From assembly GCA_029721435.1 (NCBI GenBank), contig CM056576.1:72309876-72373875 (forward strand): a stretch of DNA of 64,000 nucleotides, given 5' to 3'. Position 1 is the first letter of the stretch. Each line of letters opens with the position of its first letter. The position numbers and the translations under genes were made by a program. The DNA is from Gymnothorax reevesii (lineage: Eukaryota; Chordata; Actinopteri; Anguilliformes; Muraenidae). Positions 23,125-32,310 of this stretch are shown here, piece after piece. Under the pieces are notes generated by a model. The model was not told the DNA's origin and did no database searches. It saw only the letters and a list, made by a program, of their open reading frames with translations.

Positions 23125-23210
23125 ACAGCTGGGCTCCCCGCGAGGAGAAGGCCCCGAGGGCGACAAACTCTGGTCCGCGAGGGCGGCCGCACGGCAGGCC
23201 CCCAAACCCC
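23125..23210 (+). other. ITS1 start attached to the 18S remnant
   Basis: GC-rich sequence (GCTGGGCTCCCCGCGAGGAG and GAGGGCGGCCGCACGG) continues directly from the 18S 3' end, as expected for ITS1. It then passes abruptly into AT-rich DNA near 23210. The source was therefore rDNA or precursor rRNA rather than mature 18S rRNA. Confidence 0.7.
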
Positions 23211-23215
23211 TTTTT

Positions 23216-24136
23216 GAGATGAAGATAAAGCATTGTTTAGACTTAAATAGCATTCTAAGGTTTCTGTGAAGGGCTCTGCTGTGTCTGTCTGATAAACTAG
23301 AAATTTGTATCACAGAATAAAACTAAACTAAACACAATCTATTGTGGATAATTACAGCTTTTATGTGGTGATGGACCTAAATACATGTTTAAAAGGAGAA
23401 AACATACATTGGACTTAGTTATTTATTGTTATATCTGCAGGAAATTACAATTCATATCATATGGTGTGACAATCAAATCATATGGCGTGACAGGCAGACA
23501 TGTCACACCATATGTCACTCCATATGAAAAATGTGTCACACCAAAAAACATCTGGAAATGGGACTTTTGTCGGAGTACCAACACGATCTGATTCATTGTA
23601 AATATAAAAATGATAATTCACCTCAGAAACCTGTCATGGACTGGTATTGCTAGTACTGCACAACCTTGATGAAGGACGTCCTTTCCTTCCCAAGGGTGTC
23701 CATACAGTTGCGCGTTGAAATATCGCAAAATAGTGTCACACCATATGATTTTGATTTGTGTGACAAAATCTTTTTGATTAGAACTGACTCAAAACAATAT
23801 GCTTGGACTTTGAAAAGAGTAGATTCACAAATAGACATCTATGTTATTTTTCTGTATTTTTTTGAGAATTTTTGCATTTATTTTTCTCAGTTTTATTCAA
23901 GTTCTCACTTGTTCAAGTTCAAGTTCTCAGAAACAAGTGCCGGACAGTCACACCATATGCGTTTTGCCATATTTGGTTGAAAATTCTGAAAAAATGAGTG
24001 ATGAACTGTTTTAATGTTGGGTATGCTCACATAAAGCAGAATGTTCTGCACAATATTGAGGAGGTTTTTGGCAAATATATTTTTTATTCATACATGTTTG
24101 ACACCGAAGACAGCAAAACTGCCATGTCACGTCATC
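23216..24136. other. AT-rich, only the TCACACCATATG motif recognised
   Basis: The frames at 23385-23591 and 23666-23980 show repeated YGVT/VTPY words, but these are just the two-strand translation of the repeated DNA motif. No gene is supported. Confidence 0.5.
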
Positions 24137-24208
24137 CACCCATCTGTGGAGGGCAGTAGTAAGCCTAGAAGCGCCTTACTGCCGGAAATTTCATAAGGAG
24201 AAGAAGAA
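24137..24208 (+). repeat. LINE 3' signature with GAAG-rich tail
   Basis: GGAGGGCAGTAGTAAGCC...GCCTTACTGCCGG followed by GGAGAAGAAGAAAGAAGG matches the plan of the other I/Nimb-like 3' ends here: a short GC hairpin, then a purine tail. The body that belonged to it is not identifiable. Confidence 0.5.
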
Positions 24209-25812
24209 AGAAGGAAGAGGAAGAACCTTTATGGGCAGCCAATTAAGCAAGTCCAGACGGTACGGTTTTTGGGTGTGTGGCTAGATAGCAAGTTAACATT
24301 TGGAGAACACATCCAGAGAGTAGTCACCAAGTGTAAAAAAGCAGTAAATATAATGAGGTGCCTAGTGGGAAGTAGCTGGGGAGCCACTATGAAGTAGTGC
24401 AAATATATATTGCCATAGTAAGATCTTCTGTAGATTATGCATGCGTTGCATATAGTTCTGCTGCAAAATCTCATTTACAGAAACTTGACAGGATACAGGC
24501 TCAGGCACTTTGTATCTGCATTGGAGCTTTCTTGCTCTTCAGGTAGAAGTAGGAGAGTCACCCTTAACCTTGAGATGACTCCAACTATCCATGGTGTACT
24601 GGACAAATTTGCAGGGTCACAAACAGGTTCATCCCACTAAATTCCTATTAAACGAATGTTGGGAACATGGTAAACTAAAATGTAATAGTTTTGGATGGGT
24701 TGGGAATAATAATGCAAGGAAACTAGGTCTGTCAAGATGACCACATAGTTGTGTTGCACCACTTCCTGTTGTCCCTCCTTGGTTGTTCCCCATACCTTTA
24801 GTAGATTTGGAGATGGTCAAGCTGACTAGCAAGAGTGATGAGTATGGTGGGATGAATAGTTTGGTTCAGTATCATCTTGATACCAAATATTTGGGTATGA
24901 TACACATATACACAGATGGATCTAAACATCCATCAAACATCAATGGAACTGTTTGCGGTTTGGCTCTCATTAGGATGGGTTGAGGAAATGAAAACCAGGC
25001 AACATGTTATTTGTTCTGATTCTGTATCAGTATTAATTAGCATTCAGGGTGGAAAGTCTGCTTGTAGACCAGACCTAGTTTATGAGATTCTCCAAAGTTT
25101 GTACAGATTACAGCAGCAATGCATTACAGTAAGTTTTCTGTGGGTTCCATCCCACTCTGGTATCAAGGGTAATGATGCTGCGGACCGCCTAGCCAAGGAT
25201 GCCCTGGACTCAGATGCTCAGATTAACTTTCCTCTTAGCAAAGCCGAAGTAAAAACCATTATTATGTCAGAAATTAATAGAGCTTGGCAAAAGCAGTGGG
25301 ACAGGGAAGTTAAGGGCCGCTTCCTTTACAAAATACAAAAACAGGTCATAGCAAGAAGACAAGGGAAATGGCACCGCAAGGAAGAGGAAGTCATGACACG
25401 TATAAGAACAGGTCACACAGAATTAAATCACAACCTTAATATAATGGGTAAACATCAAACCGGTCTATGCCCCAAATGCAACAGTAGGGAAACAGTTGAG
25501 CACATATTACTGGAGTGCCAAGCATATTGTAGGCAGAGATTAATGCTCTTAGAAGATGTTAGTGCGATAGGACAGACTAGTCTGACTCTTGAGGGCTAAC
25601 TCGCTTTCTCTATTCTTAAGCCTATTGCCTGGTCCCATGTAATGACATTTTTAAAAAGAACAGGATTATTTAGTAGAATTTAAATTTTTTTTTTTCTAAA
25701 CAAAATTATCGTGTCCGTGCTCCATCGATGCTCCACACGTCTATAGTTGGTGGCGGTAATGCACCAAGTGTTTTCCAACCGCCAATAAAAATTAAAGAAG
25801 AAGAAGAAGGAA
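24209..25812 (+). pseudogene. I/Nimb-like LINE 3' part: RT thumb, RNase H, tail
   Basis: It begins in the C-terminal part of a reverse transcriptase (FLGVWLDSKLTFGEHI; SSVDYACVAYSSA) with stops at about 24395 and 24542. RNase H follows: Asp in YTDGSKHP, then after a frame change Glu in MELFAVWLSLGW, Asp in VICSDSVSV, and WVPSHSGIKGNDAADRLAKD. All four acidic/His landmarks survive. The frame 24916-25599 stays open for 227 codons to a C-terminal Cys/His segment, GLCPKCNSRETVEHILLEC. The 3' signature GGTGGCGGTAATGCACC (25750) leads to AAAGAAGAAGAAGAAGG. In an intact LINE, RNase H degrades the RNA template during target-primed insertion. Confidence 0.75.
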
Positions 25813-26912
25813 GAGCTTCAGGAGCAGAAGGGGTCTGGGAATATTGCTCAGTTAGTTGAGGATAGGCTAAATACAATGTACCAATCAGCTGTGCCTTTAT
25901 TTACAGATGGATCTAAGGATCCTGATACAGGGAGAAGTGGGTTTGCTTTCAGTGTCCCAACAATGGAAGTCTGTGTCAAAAGAAGAACCTCAGATCATTT
26001 GTCTGTTTATACAGTTGAGATGCTGGCAATAGCGTCAGCATTGCAGTGGGTAGAAGTGTCACAAATGTGAGAGGTTGTTTTTTGCTCTGATTCATGCTCA
26101 ACACTAATGTCCTTGCAGTCATCTGTATCAGACAGTAGACAGGATATCATTTATGAAATTCTTGAAACTTTACACCGGATTAATAACATGAACATTGGGG
26201 TGACATTTATGTGGATCCCGGCTTACAGAGGAATTGTAGGTAATGAATTAGTGGACAGATTAGCTAAAGAGTCACTAAAAATGAATGAGGTCATGGAGAT
26301 TGCATTGAGCAAGGCGGAAGCAAAAGGTGTAGTTAAGGAGAAGATCATGAGAGAATGGCAGCATGAATGGGACACAGATATTACAGGAAGACACTTGTAT
26401 GCAGTCCAGTCAGTTGTTGGCAAAGTAAGACCAGCCAATAGAAGCACTAAAGAGGAGAGGATTTTAACTAGATTGAGGATAGGACATGCTGGAATAAACA
26501 AGACACTGCACTTGATAGGGAAACATCCCTCAGGTCTATGCGAGGAGTGTGAGGAAGTTGAATCAGTGGAGCAAGTTATTCTGTGGTGCCCAAAATATTC
26601 ACACGACCGTGAAGCATTAATGAAAACAGTCAGGACTACACAGGGGGAGCTGACTCTTAAGACTGTATTAACAGGTGATATAGGGGGTCTTTTCAAGTTT
26701 TTAAATGATACTGAATTAATTAGAAGGATTTAGTCAAGATGAGTTGGTTTTTGTATCCATTTATAACATTTTTTTTTTTTGTTATTTTTGTTGGTGCACT
26801 GGGGTAGATAGATAACTCTGGTTCACACTCCCACACAGTAGGTGGCGGTAATACACCTTAATGTTGGTTGTCATACGCCAATAAACGCCAAAAAAAGAAG
26901 AAGGAAGAGGAC
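25813..26912 (+). pseudogene. I/Nimb-like LINE 3' part: RNase H and tail
   Basis: This copy starts within bases of the previous tail. The RNase H domain is nearly whole: Asp in LFTDGSKDP, Glu in YTVEMLAIASAL, Asp in VFCSDSCST, and GNELVDRLAKES near the end. One in-frame TGA at 26068-26070 breaks it. The frame 26107-26733 continues 208 codons through the Cys-rich C-terminus (GLCEECEEVESVEQVI). The 3' signature GGTGGCGGTAATACACC (26843) ends in AAAAAAAGAAGAAGG at about 26905. The WDCP upstream region begins right after. Confidence 0.75.
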
Positions 26913-27516
26913 GACGCAACGAAAGCTGGCTGCACACTTCTGAAATTCGTGCGCAAACTAGGTGCTTTCGAAAAGCATTTTGGCTGTTTTAATTAAAGCC
27001 TTCCCAGCGCCGGAGTTAAAAGAGCCAATTTGAATGCTGGGTACTTAGGTAACACGTTTACGAATTTGCGATCAGGTCCTGTAAACAATCTTTCTGGTTT
27101 GTCGGCTAGCTTGTTAGCTGGATAATTCCGAACAGTGAACGTTCCCCATATTACTCGTGGAAAGTTCGACGAACGAAGCGTCAGCCCACTTCACATCCAT
27201 TATGAGAATATTACGCATGCGATAATTCACAATTCGAACTTTTGTTAGTTGTGTGTAATGGGAATTATGAATTGGAGCACAGTAATATTGGTTAGTGTCA
27301 GTTAATGGATTTTGCATTTCATTCAAGAAAATCACCTTCCATCACCATGTGTCTCGATCTTGAATAGCACCGAATACCACATACTAAAAATACACAACGT
27401 TTAAAATTATTTATCGGGTCCTTCAAACTTAATCTTATTTGGCCCTGATTCTACGTTTACGTACGGGATTTAGCAGCCTACTTCTCATCGTTGGTTATGC
27501 AGATACAAACTTTTAG
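26913..27516 (+). promoter_or_regulatory. Likely WDCP 5' region (promoter and/or 5' UTR)
   Basis: This is the 600-bp non-repeat stretch between the last LINE tail and the first coding exon, with CpG-containing segments near 26920-27070. No TATA box is clear. CTTTTAG at 27510-27516 could be a 3' splice site six bases before the ATG, implying a non-coding first exon further upstream. Both points are inference. Confidence 0.35.
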
Positions 27517-27522
27517 TAAAGT

Positions 27523-29361
27523 ATGGATCTGGGTAAAGTGAGGCTACCGAGAACGGGTTTGAACACACTTCATCAGGCAATTCATCCAGTGCACGGCCTC
27601 GCCTGGACGGACGGCAAGCAAGTGTGCCTCACGTCTTTTCAAACTGTCAATGCCGCGGAACCCAAGTTAGGCGAGACGAACGTTATCGGGCAGTTTGATC
27701 ATGTGCTTGGATTATGCTGGGGATCATTCTGCAGCTCGGATTCACCGGCGCTGTTAGCAGTGCAGTGCAAGAAGCATGTGACCGTCTGGCAGGTTCAGCT
27801 GAGTGCGCAGGAGCAGGGCAAACTGTTATGCACACAGACATGCGAGATGAGCGAGCCGTTACCGCTGCTCGCACAAGGCTGCGTGTGGCACCCTAAAGCT
27901 GACGTGCTAACTTTGCTCACTAAGCGAGATGCATCTGTGGTGTTCTCTGTCCGTACGGGTAGCCAGCGTGTTAGGGCAGGGATAAAGGACACAGATTTAG
28001 TTCGCTGTGCCTGCTGGACTAAAAATGGGACACGACTGGTAGTTGCAGTAGGGACTATGCTCCACTCGTATACTTGGAATGATGTGGAGAGAACACTTGC
28101 AGCCTGCATCTTCTGCCCTGTGTATGATGTGGGGGGTCATGTGTGCGCACTCGAGTTTGTTGGGGACTCGCAGGTTGCAGCAACAACTGAGCTGCCCCTG
28201 AGTAAGATCTGCGGGCTGAACGCAGGTATGCCTTTTGATGGGCTGCCTGATCCTGTCAGCTTGTCCTCATCATCTCGCACCCCTGCACTGCAGGTTGTGA
28301 GTGAGGACTCCCGCCTGGGTTCGCTGTGGCTGTCAGTGGACTCAGATCGGTCATCACTTCCTGGTTTACTGTCATCAATGCCGCCTGGTCCTGTTGACCT
28401 GACTCACATAGTGTCCCAACATCGAAGCTCCGACTCCAGCCCACTGATCCATCTGCAGCGCCGTGACACACTAACAGGCTCTGGACAGGATTGCTCGCAC
28501 CTGGTCATCGTGACCTTTGAACACAAGGCCACTACCTCCAGAAAGCTCAGCATACCCGGAATCCTCGTGCCCGACTTAATCGCACTCGATCCTAGTGGCC
28601 ACTTTGTCGCCGTGGCGTCCAACACCTGCAGTGTGGTCCTTGTGTTTGCTGTCTCCACGGGAACCATGCCCAACCAACGGCGGATCCACCTGCAGAAGAG
28701 TGAGAGGCCAAAGGGCATGCATTTCCTTAGCAGCCGCTGGCTGCTCCTCATGGTGGGTAGGCAGAAGTCCAGTGACCCTGCCTTCCTGACCTCTACCAAC
28801 ACAGATGAGTACCTCATACACCTGCTCTCCAAGAACATTGAGAATAATGATGAGGCATCTGGCCAGGCTCCTGCACAAAATCCTCCCAGGTTCTCTGAGG
28901 CTGTCTTCTGCAGGGACGATTGTTTCAGGGGGGTGGCGGAAATGCTGCCGCTGGGGGAGTGCCCGGAGCTCCCTTTGGGGGAGGGAAGGAGGCTGATCGA
29001 GGAGGTGATAAGCAGGGAGTCCAGCCCCGTTGTGAGACTGAATGACTTCCTTGATGGTGTTGCATCTGATACCTCCTCCATTGTTGCGGAGCCTAGAGGG
29101 GATAAGACCGGCCATTGCTATGGCGGCCAGGAATGCCGCCGGCCCGATTCATCGCAGCTCAAGATTCGAGACCTGTCCCTCTCCAAGACTGTCGAACCTC
29201 TGGCAGAGCAGCTGTCCCAGACCATGGAGCAGATGTTTTCCCGCTTTGCAGAGATGCAGCAGTGCTTATTTGAAATCAGAGACTTTGCCCAGAGTGGAAG
29301 GAAGAGTTGGGGCTGCTACCCGTCCCATGCCGAGCCCCCATATGCCACAGTCTCCTGTCAG
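27523..29361 (+). CDS. wdcp: WDCP, main coding exon (residues 1-613)
   Basis: WD repeat and coiled-coil containing protein (human C2orf44), a largely cytosolic scaffold reported to oligomerise and to bind the kinase HCK. Recognition is direct: the N-terminus MDLGKVRLPRTGLNTLHQAI and the segments GQFDHVLGLCW, GCVWHPKADVLTLLT, VDLTHIVSQH, ILVPDLIAL and VAVASNTCSVVL match the vertebrate protein. WD-like strands carry Trp28, Trp66 and Trp89. A helical coiled-coil segment lies at about residues 547-590 (KTVEPLAEQLSQTMEQMFSR). ATG 27523 has a good context. The exon ends in CAG followed by GTATTG at 29362, phase 0. Reading on gives 29 intron-coded residues and a stop at 29451, which I treat as read-through. 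The whole protein is about 697 residues against 721 in human. Confidence 0.92.
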
Positions 29362-31207
29362 GTATTGATTTGCGGGGGGGTTGAGAGAGGAATGCAAATC
29401 TGTCAGATCACTCTTGGCGCAGCCCTTCGAGTGCAGTGCTGTTCTGTGTGACCAAGTTAAACAAGATTTTTGAAATGTATTTAAGAAATGAATTGCTCTT
29501 TGTCAACAAAGCTTTGCCAACACAAACATATATGTCTGTTAGCGAAATGGATTAACTGTAGGGGAACCCTAGTGACGAATAGTTAACTGGTATCATCAGG
29601 AGCAGGAATTCTGCAAAGGAATGCAACAGTGATAGTTAAATCGGTTGATTAAATGTGATGCTTAATATAGCAAGTAATAAATGCATGTTGGGTGGGTGGA
29701 TATATCAAAACAATGTGAATTATGTTGTCATTTTTAAAGTTTTGGTTGGCAGTTTGGGTTACATGGTGTGAAGTATTTTTATCCTGGGGTTTTCACAAGC
29801 GATGCTGTCTGCAGTTTGCAGAATACATCAGAGGTTGCATTACACTTTCTGATTGTCCGTCATTGTGACATACAGTGTCTTAAAAATTCCGTCATAATAT
29901 TATCCATCATTGTAATTTCAATTTTTAAAATGATAATTGTTTTTTTATAATAAACAGTAATGTATTGATTACACATTAGCTGATGCCGACAGTGATTCAT
30001 GTAGACACACATTGCACACTGTGTTAAATACAGCACTGCGTGGATTTTCAAACTTACTGCTGTATTAACTTTATAAAACAAAACATGATTTCTCCCTCAA
30101 TGCTTTCTGTTATTGCTGGTTAAGCCTAACAACCCCAGTCTTGCTAAGCGGTCCTACGATGCTGCTTATCAACTCGTGATGTCAACCGGGGCTTTCCCAA
30201 CCTAGATATCTGCGTGTTCACATAACCGACGGCATTTGTAGCATATGACCAATCGTCTACTGGCAGCAGAGCAGCATATTTTATAAATGAAGAGCAAATG
30301 ATCATATTACAAAAATATGAGGAATACAGGATTATACCAGAGATGCCAAGTCTCAAGCATTCGGCGGCAGTCTCTCGACTCTCGGTGGCATTCCCATTCC
30401 TGTGCCGTAGACATCATTTATTCAGTCAACGTGAACAGAAGAAATTCACTCACAGAATTCAAGTCATTGTGCATTTGGTTAATCAATCAGTTTCACGTGC
30501 ATTACGGTGGATTTCCCCTCAAGTGACATGGAAATCGATTATGACTCGGGAATTCTCAGGCTTGTCTTTACTGAGGGATTGAAAGCAATGGAACTGCATA
30601 AAGATGTTTCAAATGGTATTATTTCATTTTAACAATTTAAACGATCATGAAACACATGCATTATTTCCAATCCCTGTGTAAATAAAACAGTAAAAAGAGA
30701 AACGCAGAGTCTGTTTCCATGGTGAGGTCCACCTTCACGCAAGTGAAACTGAAACTTTAATGCACAAGGATTTTAATTCTACGTGAGAATCTCATTAATA
30801 AGCGTTCATTGAATAATTGCGGACTTCGGTGAAAAAGCCTAAAAAATGCATGAGACCGACGCTGAATGCGTGAGACTTGGCATCTCTGTCATACAGATCA
30901 AAGACGATGCTCGGGACAATATGACGCTCACCACCAGTTGGAAGGGGGTGCGAATTACATTCTTTCAAAATGACAGACGGCCTTCAAAATGTTCTGTCAT
31001 TATGGCTGATGTTATTTGCCCAATGTATGTTAACACCTGTGTAAAGCGCAAAAGTTTTATGCATCTGTCCCTTCCCTTCTCTCCACCTTCTCCTACCATT
31101 TTTTTCCTCTCTGTCATCCTTCCCTTCTATCCATCTCTTTTCGCTCCCTCCTCTCGTCCCATTCCCCCCATCTTTCACTCTCCACACCACCTTCCCCCCC
31201 TCTGCAG
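29362..31207 (+). other. WDCP intron with a fold-back element
   Basis: The intron starts GTATTG and ends in a long pyrimidine tract (31069-31200) followed by CTGCAG. Apart from the fold-back element at 30339-30887 I recognise nothing in it. An acceptor six bases further on (31213) would also keep frame and would drop two residues. Confidence 0.7.
30339..30887. mobile_element. Fold-back element, complete (549 bp)
   Basis: The two halves are inverted copies over most of their length. The ends are AGAGATGCCAAGTCTCA on the left and the same sequence reversed on the right (TGAGACTTGGCATCTCT). A middle phrase, AAACGATCATGAAACACATG, lies near the symmetry centre. Partial copies occur at 39190-39400, 48744-49132 and 50090-50400. 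There is no coding region. The class is uncertain (fold-back or MITE). Confidence 0.65.
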
Positions 31208-31328
31208 AGGCAGGTATCAGAGAGTGTGTTTATAGAAGAGAGGAGACAAGTGTTGCTGTATGAGGGTAGACTCTGCTTGCATGTGCTGCAGGACCTCTTC
31301 AACTTGGAGGTGGTTGAGATGCTACATG
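31208..31328 (+). CDS. wdcp: WDCP, penultimate coding exon
   Basis: The 121-nt exon lies between CTGCAG (31207) and GTAAGT (31329). In phase 0 it reads RQVSESVFIEERRQVLLYEG and continues to VVEMLH with one base left over. This aligns with the human WDCP segment EKRAVLLCDGKLRLSTVQ...LIEMLH, a strong match for so short an exon. It is too short to be noticed as an ORF alone. Confidence 0.88.
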
Positions 31329-31380
31329 GTAAGTCCCATACATACAGTATTTAGCATGCAATGCACCATCTCCCTTCTCA

Positions 31381-31870
31381 TTATACGCCCGTCTTAAGAC
31401 GGGACGTATTATGTCATCACCCCCGTCCGTCCGTCTGTCTGTCTGTTGTCTGTTAGCAATTTCCTGTCCGGGGCATAACTCCTGAGCCGCTTCAGCTACA
31501 TTCCTGATACTTCACATACACGTGCGCCATCATTAGGCGCTGTGTCGCGCACCATGATTTCGTTCACCCGGTCAAGGTCACTGGCAAAGGTCAAAGGTCA
31601 CATGGGGCCCAGATAGGGCTTGTCCGGAGCATAACTTCTCAACCGCTTCAGATACATCCATGATATTTCACACACACGTGTACCATCACTGAGCGGAGTG
31701 TCGCATACCATGTTTACGGCCCTCCCTCCAAGGTCACGGTCAAAGGTCAAAGGTCAAAGGTCACATGGGGCTGTTGTCTGTTGGATATTGGTATCATGTT
31801 GTCTGTCCACTTCCTGATCCATGTTCATGACGGGCGTATTATGCACCGTTGGCGGTGCTCTTCTTGTTTA
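31381..31870. repeat. Dispersed repeat with internal duplication and AGGTCA repeats
   Basis: It opens with the 16-bp palindrome CCCGTCTTAAGACGGG (31388-31403) and GTCC/GTCT repeats, and closes with GACGGGCGTATTATGCACC. The module TCCGG-x-GCATAACT...CCGCTTCAG occurs twice (31467, 31623), about 156 bp apart. Each module is followed by AGGTCA direct repeats spaced by one base; 31744-31763 has three in a row. Similar modules occur at 60613 and 60783. Confidence 0.6.
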
Positions 31871-32139
31871 TCAATTTTATCCCCCAGGCGACGAGTCGGG
31901 GATACAATGGAGAAGCTATCATAACGGCGCGTCTGCTGCATGTCCGCAGCGTCTGTGGAGATTCACTTGCGAGTCCTATCAATTTTGGGAGTGATTTGGG
32001 TGATGCACATTAACTAGCGGGCGACTGACTTTATAGTTTTTTTGTGGTTTTTCTTCATCTTTGGCGCTTGTTACTTTTGATATGTTTGTGCAGTGATGTA
32101 TTTTCTGCTTGAATTATTATGGTTACAATGCATGTATTT

Positions 32140-32310
32140 TTATCCCCCACCAACATGAAGTGTGAGGGGGATATAGGTTTGACCTCCGTGCGTGCGTGTG
32201 TGCGTTCGTCCATCCTCCGAGAGAAAGGGGACAACTTTTCTCAGAAACTATTACAGATAGGACAACTAAATTTGGTGTGTAGCTTCAGACCATAAAGGCC
32301 TTTATGGAGT
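32140..32310. repeat. Dispersed satellite-like repeat
   Basis: TATCCCCCACCAACATGAAG...GAGGGGGATATAGG forms a short hairpin. Then CGTGCGTGCG and TTTCTCAGAAACTATTACAG follow, a phrase I know from fish dispersed repeats. There is no coding capacity. Confidence 0.5.

Larger units (their letters stand above)
21902..23960. repeat. Cluster of TCACACCATATG motifs on both strands
   Basis: GTCACACCATATG or a one-base variant occurs at about 21902, 21921, 23457 (inverted), 23478 (inverted), 23502, 23515, 23731 and 23946. The cluster lies on both sides of the 18S remnant. Spacing is irregular, so it is not a simple tandem array. Its class is unknown. Confidence 0.65.

Noticed and set aside
23385..23980. 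A small gene with VTPY repeats
   Set aside because: The protein words come from a short DNA motif repeated in both orientations, and there is no other support.
28404..29115. Long minus-strand frames inside WDCP
   Set aside because: They are shadows of the GC-rich coding exon and have no features of their own.
29362..29451. The last 29 codons of the 642-codon WDCP frame as the real C-terminus
   Set aside because: A GT donor follows CAG at 29361, the residues after it do not match WDCP, and the true C-terminal segments are found in two downstream exons with matching phase.
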